DNA of 14,329 nt from an uncultured Sphingomonadaceae bacterium (GCA_946479505.1 CAMLGC010000064.1:1-14329), one strand, 5' to 3'. Shown: positions 7,272-14,329, counted from the first letter of the stretch. A program made the numbers and translations. The notes: generated by a model not told the origin, from the letters alone.

Positions 7272-7799
7272 ATGCGCATTCGTTCCTGGCTTGCGGTTTC
7301 GCTGCTTGTGACGCTTCCCGCCGCGGCGACAGCACGACCGCAGAGCGCCGACTATCCCACCGACGGCTGGAAAACGCCGACCACGCTCGACAAGCTGCCC
7401 GCGGCCGACGTTGACGCGCTGCTGCGCGCGGGCGGCTACACGCGCACCGCCGAGGGCTGGTCGGGGTGCGACGGGATGGCGCAGGTGTCGCCCGCCGAGA
7501 GCCGTATCGCCGATCTCAACGGCGACGGCCGGCCCGAGGCGGTGATCGTTTCGACCGGCCTTCCCTGCTACGGCGGCACCGAGACGGGCTTTCATATCCT
7601 CACGCCCGTCGCCGGCGGGTGGAAGACGATCACCGACGAGCCGGGCGTCCCCACGTTCCTCGACGCGCGCGGGGCCGAGGGCTTTCCCGACATCGAAGTC
7701 GGCGGCCCCGGCTTCTGCTTTCCCGTCGAGCGCTGGGACGGGCACGAATACCGGATGATCCGCCGGCAATATGACGGCAAGCCCTGCACCGGCGACTGA
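7272..7799 (+). CDS. Hypothetical secreted protein with a DxNxDG calcium-loop-like motif
   Basis: I do not recognise a named family. The 175-residue product begins with a clear Sec signal peptide (MRIRSWLAVSLLVTLPAAATA, cleavage probably after residue 21), so it should be periplasmic or exported. The mature part has IADLNGDGRPEAVIVS (79-94), which looks like the calcium-binding repeat of FG-GAP/VCBS proteins but occurs only once, and four cysteines (66, 99, 149, 172) that could form two disulfides. Aromatic and glycine-rich beta-like segments follow (TGFHILTPVAGGWKTI, PGFCFPVERWDGHEYRMI). I chose the ATG at 7272 because the signal peptide starts there and a likely promoter lies between it and the earlier ATG at 7230; only a poor ribosome site (AAGGG) is present. 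It sits between metK and trmB, 40 bp before trmB, with no obvious functional link. Confidence 0.8.
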   Translation: MRIRSWLAVSLLVTLPAAATARPQSADYPTDGWKTPTTLDKLPAADVDALLRAGGYTRTAEGWSGCDGMAQVSPAESRIADLNGDGRPEAVIVSTGLPCYGGTETGFHILTPVAGGWKTITDEPGVPTFLDARGAEGFPDIEVGGPGFCFPVERWDGHEYRMIRRQYDGKPCTGD

Positions 7800-7839
7800 G
7801 GCTTTGCGCCCCCGCGCGCCGCCTGCCATAGGGCGCGCG

Positions 7840-8520
7840 ATGAACGATCCCACGACCATCCGCCGGCTCTACGGCCGCCGTCAGGGGCACAAATTGCGCG
7901 CGGGTCAGGCGGCGCTGGTGGAGGAGCTGCTGCCCGAGGTCGCGGTGCCCGAGACGGTGCCGCTCGATGCGAGCGCGCTGTTCGGCGACGATCGGCCGCT
8001 GGAGGTCGAGATCGGGTTCGGGGCGGGCGAGCATCTCGCCGCGCAGGCGGAGGCACGGCCCGGGACGGGGTTCATCGGGTGCGAGCCGTTCCTCAACGGC
8101 GTCGTCGGCGCGCTCGGGCATATCCGCGACCGCGGCCTCACGAATGTGCGGCTGCACATGGGCGATGCGCTGGCCGTCCTGGAGCGGCTCCCCCGTGCGT
8201 CGCTGGAGCGCGTCTATCTGCTCCACCCCGATCCCTGGCCCAAGGCGCGCCACGCCAAAAGGCGGATGGTCAATCCGGGCCCGCTCGACCTGATCGCGGC
8301 CAAGCTGAAGCCCGGCGGCGAGTTCCGGCTGGGGACCGACGATCCCACCTATTGCCGCTGGTCGATGATGGTGATGAACGGGCGACGCGATTTCGACTGG
8401 CTTGCGCAAACCCCGCACGATTTCCTCGACCGCCCCGCCGACTGGCCCGAGACCCGCTACGAGCGCAAGGCGCGACGGCACGGGCACGAGGTGTGGTATT
8501 TCCGCTATCGCCGCGTGTGA
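7840..8520 (+). CDS. trmB: tRNA (guanine-N7-)-methyltransferase
   Basis: TrmB uses SAM to methylate N7 of guanine 46 in the variable loop of many tRNAs. The 226 residues contain the SAM-binding motif EIGFGAGEHL (57-66), the next-strand acidic block FIGCEPFLNGV (78-88), the very characteristic LLHPDPWPKARHAKRRMVNP (127-146, catalytic and tRNA-contact region), LKPGGEFRLGTDDPTY (156-171) and the C-terminal TRYERKARRHGHEVWYFRY (205-223). The ATG at 7840 gives the usual alphaproteobacterial N-terminus (MNDPTTIRRLYGRRQGHKL); a reading from 7771 would overlap the preceding gene and add an alanine/proline-rich head. There is no convincing Shine-Dalgarno, so it may be translated by coupling or from a near-leaderless transcript. 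The ABC-F gene follows after 54 bp. Confidence 0.96.
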   Translation: MNDPTTIRRLYGRRQGHKLRAGQAALVEELLPEVAVPETVPLDASALFGDDRPLEVEIGFGAGEHLAAQAEARPGTGFIGCEPFLNGVVGALGHIRDRGLTNVRLHMGDALAVLERLPRASLERVYLLHPDPWPKARHAKRRMVNPGPLDLIAAKLKPGGEFRLGTDDPTYCRWSMMVMNGRRDFDWLAQTPHDFLDRPADWPETRYERKARRHGHEVWYFRYRRV

Positions 8521-8574
8521 GGCGCCGCCAGAAATCGGTTCAACCCGCCGCCGCGATGCGCTAGGCGCGCGGTC

Positions 8575-10446
8575 ATGCTCAACATCAACGGCATTACGGT
8601 GCGGCTCGGCGGCCGGACGATCCTCGACGGCGCGACCGCGGCGCTGCCGCCGGGCAGCCGCGTCGGGCTGATCGGGCGCAACGGCGCGGGCAAATCGACG
8701 CTGGTGCGCGTGATCGCCGGCCTGCTCGAAGCAGACGACGGCGCCGCGGAGATGCCCAAGGGCGCGCGGCTCGGCTATATCGCGCAGGAAGCGCCCGCCG
8801 GCGACGCGACGCCGTTCGAGACGGTGCTCGCCGCCGATACCGAACGCGCGGCGCTGATGATCGAGAGCGAGACCTGCCACGACGACGCCCATCGCCTTGC
8901 AGAAGTGCATGAGCGGCTGCTCGCGATCGACGCCTATGCCGCGCCGGCGCGCGCGGCGCGCATCCTGGTCGGGCTCGGGTTCGACGAGGAGATGCAGGCG
9001 CGCCCGCTCGACAGCTATTCGGGCGGGTGGCGGATGCGCGTCGCGCTCGCCGCGCTCCTGTTCTCGCAGCCCGACGTGCTGCTGCTCGACGAGCCCTCGA
9101 ACCATCTCGACCTCGAAGCGGTGCTGTGGCTCGAGGATTTCCTCAAAAGCTATCGCGCGACGATCCTGATCGTCAGCCACGAGCGCGATTTCCTCAACAA
9201 TGTCGTCGATCACATCCTGCACCTTCAGGGCGGCAAGCTGACGCTCTATCCCGGCGGCTATGACGCGTTCGAGCGCCAGCGCGCCGAGCGGATGGCGCAA
9301 TTGGCGGCGGCCAAGGCGAACCAGGATGTGCAGCGCGCCAAGCTGCAGGACTATATCGCACGCAATTCGGCGCGCGCGTCGACCGCCAAACAGGCGCAGT
9401 CGCGTGCCAAGGCGCTGGCGCGGATGCAGCCGATCGCGGAGCTCGCCGACGATCCGTCGTTGTCGTTCGGTTTCCCCAATCCGAGCGAGCTGCGCCCGCC
9501 GCTGATTACGCTCGACATGGCCTCGGTCGGCTATGGCGAGACGCCGGTGCTCAGCCGCCTCAACCTCCGCCTCGATCCCGACGACCGGATCGCGCTGTTG
9601 GGGCGCAACGGCAACGGCAAGACCACGCTCGCCCGGCTGCTGGCCGCGCAGCTCACGCCGATGGACGGCGGCATGACCGCTACGGCCAAGATGAAGGTCG
9701 GCTATTTCACCCAATATCAGGTCGAGGAGCTCGACGCGGGCGACACCCCGCTCGAGCACATGACGCGCACGATGAAGGGCGCGAGCCCGTCGGCGGTGCG
9801 CGCGCAGCTCGGGCGGTTTGGCTTTTCGGGCGACAAGGCGACCACCAGGGTCGGCAAGCTTTCGGGCGGCGAGCGCGCGCGGCTCGCGCTCGCGCTCATC
9901 ACGCGCGACGCGCCGCACATGCTGATCCTCGACGAGCCGACCAACCACCTCGACGTCGATGCGCGCGAGGCGCTGGTCCAGGCGCTCAACGCCTATTCGG
10001 GTGCGGTGGTGGTGGTGAGCCACGACCGGCACATGCTGGAGATGACCGCCGACCGGCTGGTGCTGGTCGATGGCGGCACCGCGCGCGAGTTCGACGGCAG
10101 CCTCGACGACTATATCGCTTTGGTACTGGCGGGCGACGGCGCCAAGGCCGAGGGCAAGTCGAAGGCGAGCCGCAAGGAAGACCGCCGCGCCGCCGCCCAA
10201 CAGCGCGAGAACGACAAGGCGCTGCGCAAGCGGATTCGCGAGCTCGAAACCGAGACGGCGAGGCTGGCGGCGGAGCGCAGCGCGATCGATCGCGCGATGT
10301 TCGATCCCGCGAACGCAGCGCCCGCGCTCGCGCGCCTCACCATGACCGATCTGATGAAGCGCCGCGCCGCGTTGCAGGAGCGAATCGACGCCACCGAAGC
10401 AGAATGGCTCGATGCCAGCGAGGCGGTCGAGGCGATCGCCGCCTGA
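8575..10446 (+). CDS. ABC-F family ATPase (YheS/Uup-like translation factor)
   Basis: This 623-residue protein has two ABC ATPase domains on one chain and no membrane segment, the mark of the ABC-F family, which bind the ribosomal E site and act on stalled or early elongation complexes; some members give antibiotic resistance. Domain 1 has Walker A GRNGAGKST (34-42), signature YSGGWRMRVA (148-157) and Walker B VLLLDEPSNHLD (168-179). Domain 2 has GRNGNGKTT (343-351), LSGGERARLA (429-438) and MLILDEPTNHLD (449-460). Both catalytic glutamates are present. The linker (about 230-310) contains ARASTAKQAQSRAKALARM, the P-site tRNA-interacting arm. A charged C-terminal region (about 525-620) should form a coiled coil, as in Uup and YheS. 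Length and layout fit housekeeping types better than short resistance types. It probably shares the plus-strand transcript with trmB. Confidence 0.94.
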   Translation: MLNINGITVRLGGRTILDGATAALPPGSRVGLIGRNGAGKSTLVRVIAGLLEADDGAAEMPKGARLGYIAQEAPAGDATPFETVLAADTERAALMIESETCHDDAHRLAEVHERLLAIDAYAAPARAARILVGLGFDEEMQARPLDSYSGGWRMRVALAALLFSQPDVLLLDEPSNHLDLEAVLWLEDFLKSYRATILIVSHERDFLNNVVDHILHLQGGKLTLYPGGYDAFERQRAERMAQLAAAKANQDVQRAKLQDYIARNSARASTAKQAQSRAKALARMQPIAELADDPSLSFGFPNPSELRPPLITLDMASVGYGETPVLSRLNLRLDPDDRIALLGRNGNGKTTLARLLAAQLTPMDGGMTATAKMKVGYFTQYQVEELDAGDTPLEHMTRTMKGASPSAVRAQLGRFGFSGDKATTRVGKLSGGERARLALALITRDAPHMLILDEPTNHLDVDAREALVQALNAYSGAVVVVSHDRHMLEMTADRLVLVDGGTAREFDGSLDDYIALVLAGDGAKAEGKSKASRKEDRRAAAQQRENDKALRKRIRELETETARLAAERSAIDRAMFDPANAAPALARLTMTDLMKRRAALQERIDATEAEWLDASEAVEAIAA

Positions 10447-10467
10447 CCCTGCGCACGGCGGGCGCCC

Positions 10468-10496
10468 CGCGGCGGCGTCAGCCCAGCGCCGCCGCG
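10468..10496. terminator. GC-rich hairpin in the convergent region between the ABC-F and epimerase genes
   Basis: CGCGGCGGCG (10468-10477) and CGCCGCCGCG (10487-10496) form a perfect 10 bp stem with a nine-base loop that contains the epimerase stop codon. It lies between two converging genes and could serve both, but no T-run follows on either strand, so intrinsic termination is uncertain. Confidence 0.4.
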
Positions 10497-11449
10497 CCCC
10501 GCCCGAGCGCTGGCGAGACGTAACCCGCATCGTGCGCGAAGGGCATGGCTGCGCCATCGCGCAACGCGTCCAGCACAGCCGCGAAAACGGTGCGGCAGCG
10601 GAAGCCCAGCACGCGTTCGGCCCGCGACGCATCGTAAATCCGGTCGATCGTGCGCGGCAGCGACCAGCCGCGACGGGCGTAGAGCGCAGGCGCGTCGGGG
10701 AAATAGCGTTCGATGACCGAGGCCGCATTGGTCCGCAGCGCCCGTGCATCCGCCGGAACGAACGGCGTGGGCGCAGAGAGGATGAAGGTGTCGAACCCCA
10801 GCTCGGGCGCTTGATCGAGCGCCGCCACATGCGCGGCGGCGGCATCCTCGACCGTCAGCCGGCGGTGGAGCAGCTCGTTGGCCTTCATGTTCTCGCCCGA
10901 AAGCGCGCGGTGCGTGTCGTCTTCCTCGGGGAAGAAGCGGGCGGTGCGCAGCACCACGCACGGCAGGCCGTCGCGCTGATGGGCGAGGCGGCAGAGCTGC
11001 TCTGCGGCGAGCTTGGTGACGCCGTAGATGTTGCGGGGTTCGAGCGGGGCCAGCGCTTCGTCGATCCAGACCGCCTCCTCCGCTTCCCCGGCGCGGATCG
11101 CCTCGGAAATCATCAGCGAGGTGGTCGAGGTGAACACGAAGCGCTCCACCCCCGCCGCGACCGACGCTTCGAGCAGGTCGAGCGTGCCGGTGACGTTGAC
11201 GTCGACGAACGCCTGCGGCGGATAGCGCGCGATGTCGGGCTTGTGGAGCGCACCCGCGTGGATCACCGCGTCGAATTTGTTGTCGGCGAATGCGCGATCG
11301 ACGAGCGCCCGATCGGCGACCGATCCGACGATATCGGCGTCCGGCCCCGGCGCGATATCGAGGCCGGTGACGGCATGCCCCGCTTGGCGCAGCATCGGCG
11401 CGAGGAATCGCCCCAGCCAGCCCGTCGCGCCGGTAAGCAGGACGCGCAT
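10478..11449 (-). CDS. NAD(P)-dependent epimerase/dehydratase family protein (extended SDR)
   Basis: This 323-residue protein is an extended short-chain dehydrogenase/reductase. It starts with the Rossmann fold MRVLLTGATGWLGRFLAP (GATGWLG at 7-13), followed by an acidic residue after the second strand (LDIAP, Asp31), which favours NAD over NADP. The active-site pieces are FTSTTSLM (106-113, catalytic Ser/Thr) and IYGVTK (141-146, Tyr142 and Lys146). The VVLRTARFFPEEDD section and the late YDASRAERVLGFRC (272-285) are typical of nucleotide-sugar epimerase relatives, but the substrate cannot be told. The ATG at 11449 is 14 bases after the scoB stop, so it is the last gene of the CoA-transferase operon; a reading from 11644 would lie inside scoB and add out-of-family residues. 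Its place beside ketoacid metabolism hints at a non-sugar substrate, which is speculation. Confidence 0.9.
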   Translation of the reverse strand: MRVLLTGATGWLGRFLAPMLRQAGHAVTGLDIAPGPDADIVGSVADRALVDRAFADNKFDAVIHAGALHKPDIARYPPQAFVDVNVTGTLDLLEASVAAGVERFVFTSTTSLMISEAIRAGEAEEAVWIDEALAPLEPRNIYGVTKLAAEQLCRLAHQRDGLPCVVLRTARFFPEEDDTHRALSGENMKANELLHRRLTVEDAAAAHVAALDQAPELGFDTFILSAPTPFVPADARALRTNAASVIERYFPDAPALYARRGWSLPRTIDRIYDASRAERVLGFRCRTVFAAVLDALRDGAAMPFAHDAGYVSPALGRGAAALG

Positions 11450-11463
11450 CCGTGAGCGGCCCG

Positions 11464-12114
11464 TCAGGCCGTCGCCAGCGCCACCTCGTATCTGGCCGTG
11501 GTCTTCGCGGCGACCTCCTCCTCGGTCACGCCCGGCGCCAGCTCGATCAGCCTGAACGGGCTGTCGTGATCGGCCCGCTGGAAGACACACAGGTCGGTGA
11601 TAATCATGTCGACCACGTTCCTGCCCGTCAGCGGCAGCGTGCATTCGGGGATGAACTTGGGGTCGCCGTGCTTCGACGTGTGCTCCATCACGATGATGAT
11701 CTTCTTGACGCCGGCGACCAGGTCCATCGCGCCGCCCATGCCTTTAATCATCTTGCCCGGGATCATCCAGTTGGCGAGGTCGCCCGTCTCGGCCACCTCC
11801 ATCGCGCCGAGCACGGCGAGATCGATATGCCCCCCGCGGATCATCGCGAAGCTCTGGTCCGAGCTGAAATAGACGGTCCGGTCGAGCTCGCTCACGGTCT
11901 GCTTGCCGGCGTTGATGAGATCAGGGTCGACCTCGTCCGGATAGGGAAACGGCCCGATGCCGAGCATCCCGTTCTCGGACTGGAGCGTCACCTCGACGCC
12001 TTCGGGGATGTGGTTCGCCACCAGCGTCGGGATGCCGATGCCGAGGTTCACGTAGAAACCGTCGCGCAGCTCCTTCGCGGCGCGCGCCGCCATGTCGTCG
12101 CGGGTCCAGGGCAT
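11464..12114 (-). CDS. scoB: 3-oxoacid (succinyl-CoA:acetoacetate-type) CoA-transferase subunit B
   Basis: This is the beta subunit of a heteromeric family I CoA-transferase, which moves CoA between an acyl-CoA (usually succinyl-CoA) and a ketoacid such as acetoacetate. The 216 residues fit the family. The catalytic glutamate lies in [14 protein letters not shown] (45-58, Glu47), which forms the glutamyl-CoA thioester. Other landmarks are [17 protein letters not shown] (21-37), [33 protein letters not shown] and the [18 protein letters not shown] segment. The start at 12114 overlaps the stop of the phosphatase gene by one base as TGATG, so translation is probably coupled. Unlike most genomes, its partner subunit gene is not adjacent but one gene upstream. 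The exact acid substrate is not certain; acetoacetate is the default by similarity. Confidence 0.95.
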   Translation of the reverse strand: MPWTRDDMAARAAKELRDGFYVNLGIGIPTLVANHIPEGVEVTLQSENGMLGIGPFPYPDEVDPDLINAGKQTVSELDRTVYFSSDQSFAMIRGGHIDLAVLGAMEVAETGDLANWMIPGKMIKGMGGAMDLVAGVKKIIIVMEHTSKHGDPKFIPECTLPLTGRNVVDMIITDLCVFQRADHDSPFRLIELAPGVTEEEVAAKTTARYEVALATA

Positions 12115-13148
12115 CAGTTCACACTCCCGTTGGTGGTGGCCGGCGGCGGCGTGCCTGCCGCGCCGGCCGGATCGATCCATTGCCTGTCGGCGGGGAAGAC
12201 CTCGTCGAGGTTGCCCTTGAGCGCGCTGCCATAGACCGGGTTGGGCAGCAGGAACCAGCCCAGCCCCCACAGCCATTCGACCTCGCGCCCGCTCGCCGAC
12301 GCGCGGCGGAGGCTGACATCGCTCGTCGCCGTGTTGAACAGATCGGTGAAATCGCCGAGCTGGTCGCCGACCTGCGCGATCACGCAATATTTCTGCGAGA
12401 TCCGCCAACGGCGCGCATCCTTGCCGCTCTCGTCCGGCCCGGCGAGCCAGAGCGTGTCGCCCACGGTCACATCGCCGAACCCCGCCGCCCGAAGCATCGC
12501 CGCCGTCGCCTCCGCATTGGCGAGCGTGCGGTTCGAGTTGAAAATGACGGCGACCCCCGCCTCGCGCGCGATCCCGACCGCGTCGAGCGCACCGGGAACG
12601 GCCACCACCTTGTCGCCGCCGGTCTGCTCCCAGCGCAGCCAGCGCTGCTGATCGTACACGCCGCCGCGCCTCGCCTGATCGGCCTCGAACCCCAGATTGA
12701 GGATCGCGGTCTCATCGACGTCGAACACGACCGCGAGCGGCTTGCCGTCGCATTTCTCGAACACCGGGCGGGCGAGCGTCGAACCCTCGGCAAACACGAC
12801 CGAGGTTACCTCGTGCCCGATGCTGCGGTCCGACGCGCGCGCCATCAGATAGGTGTCGAGCGCGCGGAAGGTCTGGAGGCTGAGCGCCGCGGCTTCCCCG
12901 GATCCATAGAGATATTGCATGCCCGGCGGCGCCGGCGGCGCTCCCGGTGCGCTGCCGACGGGGCCGACATAGGTCAACGACGGCTGGGCCTCGGCAGAGG
13001 GTGGCGCCGCACGATCACCGCCGTGATCGTCGCCGGTGAAGCGCTGGCCGGCGATCGCCGCTGCGGCGAGCCCAGGCACCGCCGCCGCGCAACCCTGGAG
13101 CAGCGATGCGCCCGCCGCCAACGCCAGCAGAGGCAGCGCCGCCTTCAC
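12114..13148 (-). CDS. Lipoprotein HAD-superfamily acid phosphatase (class C, e(P4)/5'-nucleotidase-like)
   Basis: This 344-residue protein resembles HAD subfamily IIIB acid phosphatases, including the outer-membrane lipoprotein e(P4) that dephosphorylates nucleotides such as NMN. The N-terminus is a lipoprotein signal ([20 protein letters not shown]) with the modifiable Cys20, then a proline/glycine-rich tether (about 45-76). Catalytic motifs are [12 protein letters not shown] (140-151; nucleophile Asp143 and acid/base Asp145), VIFNSNRT (201-208), a Lys in SGKDARRW (243) and [13 protein letters not shown] (259-271; metal-binding Asp262 and Asp266). The start is GTG at 13148, overlapping the scoA stop as GTGA; no ATG fits, and the signal peptide begins exactly there. 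Its stop overlaps the scoB start. Lying between two subunit genes of one enzyme is odd. The substrate may be nucleotides, but that is inferred from the family. Confidence 0.9.
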   Translation of the reverse strand: MKAALPLLALAAGASLLQGCAAAVPGLAAAAIAGQRFTGDDHGGDRAAPPSAEAQPSLTYVGPVGSAPGAPPAPPGMQYLYGSGEAAALSLQTFRALDTYLMARASDRSIGHEVTSVVFAEGSTLARPVFEKCDGKPLAVVFDVDETAILNLGFEADQARRGGVYDQQRWLRWEQTGGDKVVAVPGALDAVGIAREAGVAVIFNSNRTLANAEATAAMLRAAGFGDVTVGDTLWLAGPDESGKDARRWRISQKYCVIAQVGDQLGDFTDLFNTATSDVSLRRASASGREVEWLWGLGWFLLPNPVYGSALKGNLDEVFPADRQWIDPAGAAGTPPPATTNGSVN

Positions 13149-13852
13149 GCAGCCGCGCGCTCGCGGGTCGTCACGAACTCGATTCGCTTGTCGTAGGGCG
13201 CGCCGAGGATCAGGCGGTTGACGTAGATGCCGGGCAGATGGACCTGATCGGGGTCGAGGCTGCCCACCGGCACCACCTCCTCGACCTCGGCAACACAGAT
13301 CTTGCCCGCGGTCGCCATCGGCTGGTTGAAGTTGCGCGCGGTCTTGCGGAACAGGAGGTTGCCCGCCTCGTCGGCCTTCCAGCCCTTGACGATCGACAGG
13401 TCCGTGCGGATGCCGCGCTCGAGCACGAACTCCTCGCCGTCGAAGACCTTGGTCTCCTTGCCCTCGGCGACCTTGGTGCCGACCCCGGTGCGCGTATAGA
13501 AACCGGGAATGCCCGCACCCCCCGCGCGGCAGCGCTCGGCGAGCGTGCCCTGCGGGCAGAACTCGACCTCGAGCTCGCCGGCCAGGAACTGCCGCTCGAA
13601 CTCCTTGTTCTCGCCGACATAGGAGGAGATCATCTTCTGGACCTGGCGGCTGCGCAGCAGCTTGCCGAGCCCCTCGCCGTCGATGCCGGCATTGTTGGAA
13701 GCGATCGTCAGGTCCTTGATCCCCGAGGCCTGGATCGCGTCGATCAGCCGCTCTGGGATGCCGCACAGCCCGAACCCGCCCGCACAGATGGTCATGCCGT
13801 CGAACAGCACGCCGTCGAGCGCGGCCTCGGCGCTGGGGTAGAGCTTTTGCAT
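13145..13852 (-). CDS. scoA: 3-oxoacid (succinyl-CoA:acetoacetate-type) CoA-transferase subunit A
   Basis: This is the alpha subunit partner of ScoB. The 235 residues include DGMTICAGGFGLCGIPERLIDAI (19-41, with the GGFG-type CoA-binding turn), TIASNNAGIDGEGLGKLL, KMISSYVGENKEFERQFLAGELEVEFCPQGTLAERCRAGGAGIPGFYTRTGVGT and FNQPMATAGKICVAEVEEVVPVGSLDPDQVHLPGIYVNR, all characteristic of the subunit. The start at 13852 has GGAGG (13859-13863) six bases upstream; an ATG at 13882 lies inside the likely promoter and adds unrelated residues. It is the first gene of the four-gene minus-strand operon. The stop overlaps the GTG of the phosphatase gene. The enzyme probably serves ketone-body or short-chain acid use; the link to PHA turnover is tempting given the PHA-system gene 9 kb away but is not shown. 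Confidence 0.96.
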   Translation of the reverse strand: MQKLYPSAEAALDGVLFDGMTICAGGFGLCGIPERLIDAIQASGIKDLTIASNNAGIDGEGLGKLLRSRQVQKMISSYVGENKEFERQFLAGELEVEFCPQGTLAERCRAGGAGIPGFYTRTGVGTKVAEGKETKVFDGEEFVLERGIRTDLSIVKGWKADEAGNLLFRKTARNFNQPMATAGKICVAEVEEVVPVGSLDPDQVHLPGIYVNRLILGAPYDKRIEFVTTRERAAA

Positions 13853-13877
13853 GCGAGTCCTCCACTGCTTGGCGCGG

Positions 13878-13907
13878 GGCATAGGCGCGGCGGCGGCGGC
13901 CGGTCAA
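13878..13907 (-). promoter_or_regulatory. Possible sigma-70-like promoter of the scoA operon
   Basis: On the minus strand TTGACC (13907-13902) is followed after 18 bases by TATGCC (13883-13878). The expected start of transcription is near 13871, about 19 bases before the scoA ATG. The -35 is good, the -10 is poor, and the spacer is very GC-rich, so this is tentative. Confidence 0.35.
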
Positions 13908-13970
13908 TGAGGGCGGCGTTAACCGCGCCTCGAAGCAAGCAGTTAGCCTGCGTCTGCTAGGGCGTGTACC

Positions 13971-14168
13971 ATGATCTCGAGCCGCATCTTCCGCAGCCGC
14001 TGGGCGGCGTTGCTCTGGGCGGCGGGCATCCTCTGGACCGCGGTCGAGGTCGCCGGCACCGCGCAGGCGCCCGAGCCGCAGGGCAACGAGGCCGCGGTGC
14101 AGACCGACGCGCTCGGGCAACCGGTGAACAACGAAGAGCTGACGATCCTGGCGAACGCGATGGGTTAG
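13971..14168 (+). CDS. Small hypothetical protein with one N-terminal membrane segment
   Basis: I do not recognise this 65-residue product. It has a basic start (MISSRIFRSR), a hydrophobic segment of about 18 residues (WAALLWAAGILWTAVEVAG, 11-29) and a short polar acidic tail of about 35 residues. It could be a small inner-membrane protein with a periplasmic tail, or an exported peptide cut near TAQA (30-33). A modest ribosome site AGGG (13959-13962) lies eight bases before the ATG. It diverges from scoA across 118 bp. The tail is depleted in arginine and rich in Asn, Gln, Glu and Val, unlike the Arg/Ser/Pro-rich translations that spurious frames give here, which supports a real gene. Confidence 0.6.
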   Translation: MISSRIFRSRWAALLWAAGILWTAVEVAGTAQAPEPQGNEAAVQTDALGQPVNNEELTILANAMG

Positions 14169-14219
14169 GCCGGACGCCGACGAACCGAGTCGCCCCCTCC
14201 CCTCCTCCGTTCCTCCCTT

Positions 14220-14244
14220 CCCCGGCGAAAGCCGGGGCCCAGTA
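14220..14244 (+). repeat. REP-like element, copy 1 of an inverted pair near the window end
   Basis: A perfect 7 bp stem CCCCGGC / GCCGGGG (14220-14237) closes a GAAA loop and is followed by CCCAGTA. It is different in sequence from the 4198-4293 pair. It may also act as a transcription stop for the small gene ending at 14168, but there is no T-run. Confidence 0.75.
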
Positions 14245-14258
14245 TCGGGCCGCTCGCA

Positions 14259-14283
14259 ACTGGACGCCGGCCTTCGCCGTCGA
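14259..14283 (-). repeat. REP-like element, degenerate inverted copy 2
   Basis: In reverse complement this reads CGACGGCGAAGGCCGGCGTC followed by CAGTT, matching copy 1 (14220-14244) at most positions, with the shared GGCGAA, GCCGG and CCAGT blocks. The two copies face each other across a 14 bp spacer. The last 46 bases of the window hold nothing I can identify. Confidence 0.65.
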
Positions 14284-14329
14284 AGCGTTTGAATGTGTCG
14301 CGCTCGCTTCATTGGAAGGCGCTACGAGC

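Noticed and set aside
8575..10446. ABC-F protein as an antibiotic-resistance factor
   Set aside because: Length, linker and C-terminal coiled coil look like housekeeping Uup/YheS types, it sits beside trmB in a core gene row, and nothing nearby suggests a resistance island.
7630..10845. A 1071-codon open frame on the minus strand opposite trmB and the ABC-F gene
   Set aside because: It lies antisense to two genes with unmistakable motifs, its translation is rich in Arg, His, Gln and Ala without any domain, and GC-rich codon bias on the other strand readily produces such stop-free shadows.
2371..13148. A joint NAD/nucleotide salvage system made of nadC, RNase T2 and the e(P4)-like phosphatase
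   Set aside because: The genes are in separate operons about 9 kb apart with unrelated genes between them. Shared nucleotide chemistry alone is too weak.
13149..14312. Upstream extension of the phosphatase frame to give a 732-residue protein
   Set aside because: The extension runs through scoA in another frame and its translation is Arg/Gly-rich noise. The lipoprotein signal begins exactly at the GTG at 13148.

Overview
The window is GC-rich chromosomal DNA with tightly packed genes. Gene content and order (lnt, then metK, then trmB; nadC; a PHA-system protein; a split acetoacetate-type CoA-transferase) and dispersed GC-rich inverted repeats suggest an alphaproteobacterium, most likely a sphingomonad. 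That assignment is inference from memory of such genomes; no rRNA or other phylogenetic marker was compared. I see no integrase, transposase, phage gene, CRISPR array, tRNA or rRNA. No gene-free stretch exceeds 300 bases; the largest gaps are about 220 bp (4140-4359), 190 bp (3229-3418) and 161 bp (14169 to the window end).

Region 1 (2-1596, plus strand): the 3' part of a family 5 extracellular solute-binding protein, followed with an ATGA overlap by a DUF4112 membrane-associated protein. Region 2 (1634-4139, minus strand): a VOC/glyoxalase-like protein and a polyhydroxyalkanoic-acid-system protein that are closely coupled, then a 190 bp gap with an 11 bp inverted repeat, then nadC (quinolinate phosphoribosyltransferase) and a secreted RNase T2 only 23 bp apart. 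Region 3 (4140-4359): a divergent intergenic region holding a pair of inverted REP-like palindromes.

Region 4 (4360-10446, plus strand): lnt (apolipoprotein N-acyltransferase), metK (SAM synthetase) behind a structured AT-rich leader, a small secreted cysteine-containing protein with its own extended -10 promoter, trmB (tRNA m7G46 methyltransferase) and a two-ATPase ABC-F protein. MetK makes the methyl donor that TrmB uses; TrmB and the ABC-F protein both act in translation.

Region 5 (10478-13852, minus strand): an operon reading scoA, a lipoprotein HAD-type acid phosphatase, scoB and an NAD-dependent epimerase. The phosphatase gene separates the two subunit genes of one CoA-transferase and overlaps both (GTGA upstream, TGATG downstream), so the four genes look co-translated. 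Region 6 (13853-14329): a divergent promoter region, a 65-residue single-pass hypothetical protein and a second, different REP-like inverted repeat pair.

No clearly new defence or mobile system is visible. The strongest candidates for something undescribed are the metK leader (palindrome, hairpin and a hairpin over the ribosome binding site) and the phosphatase placed inside a CoA-transferase operon.
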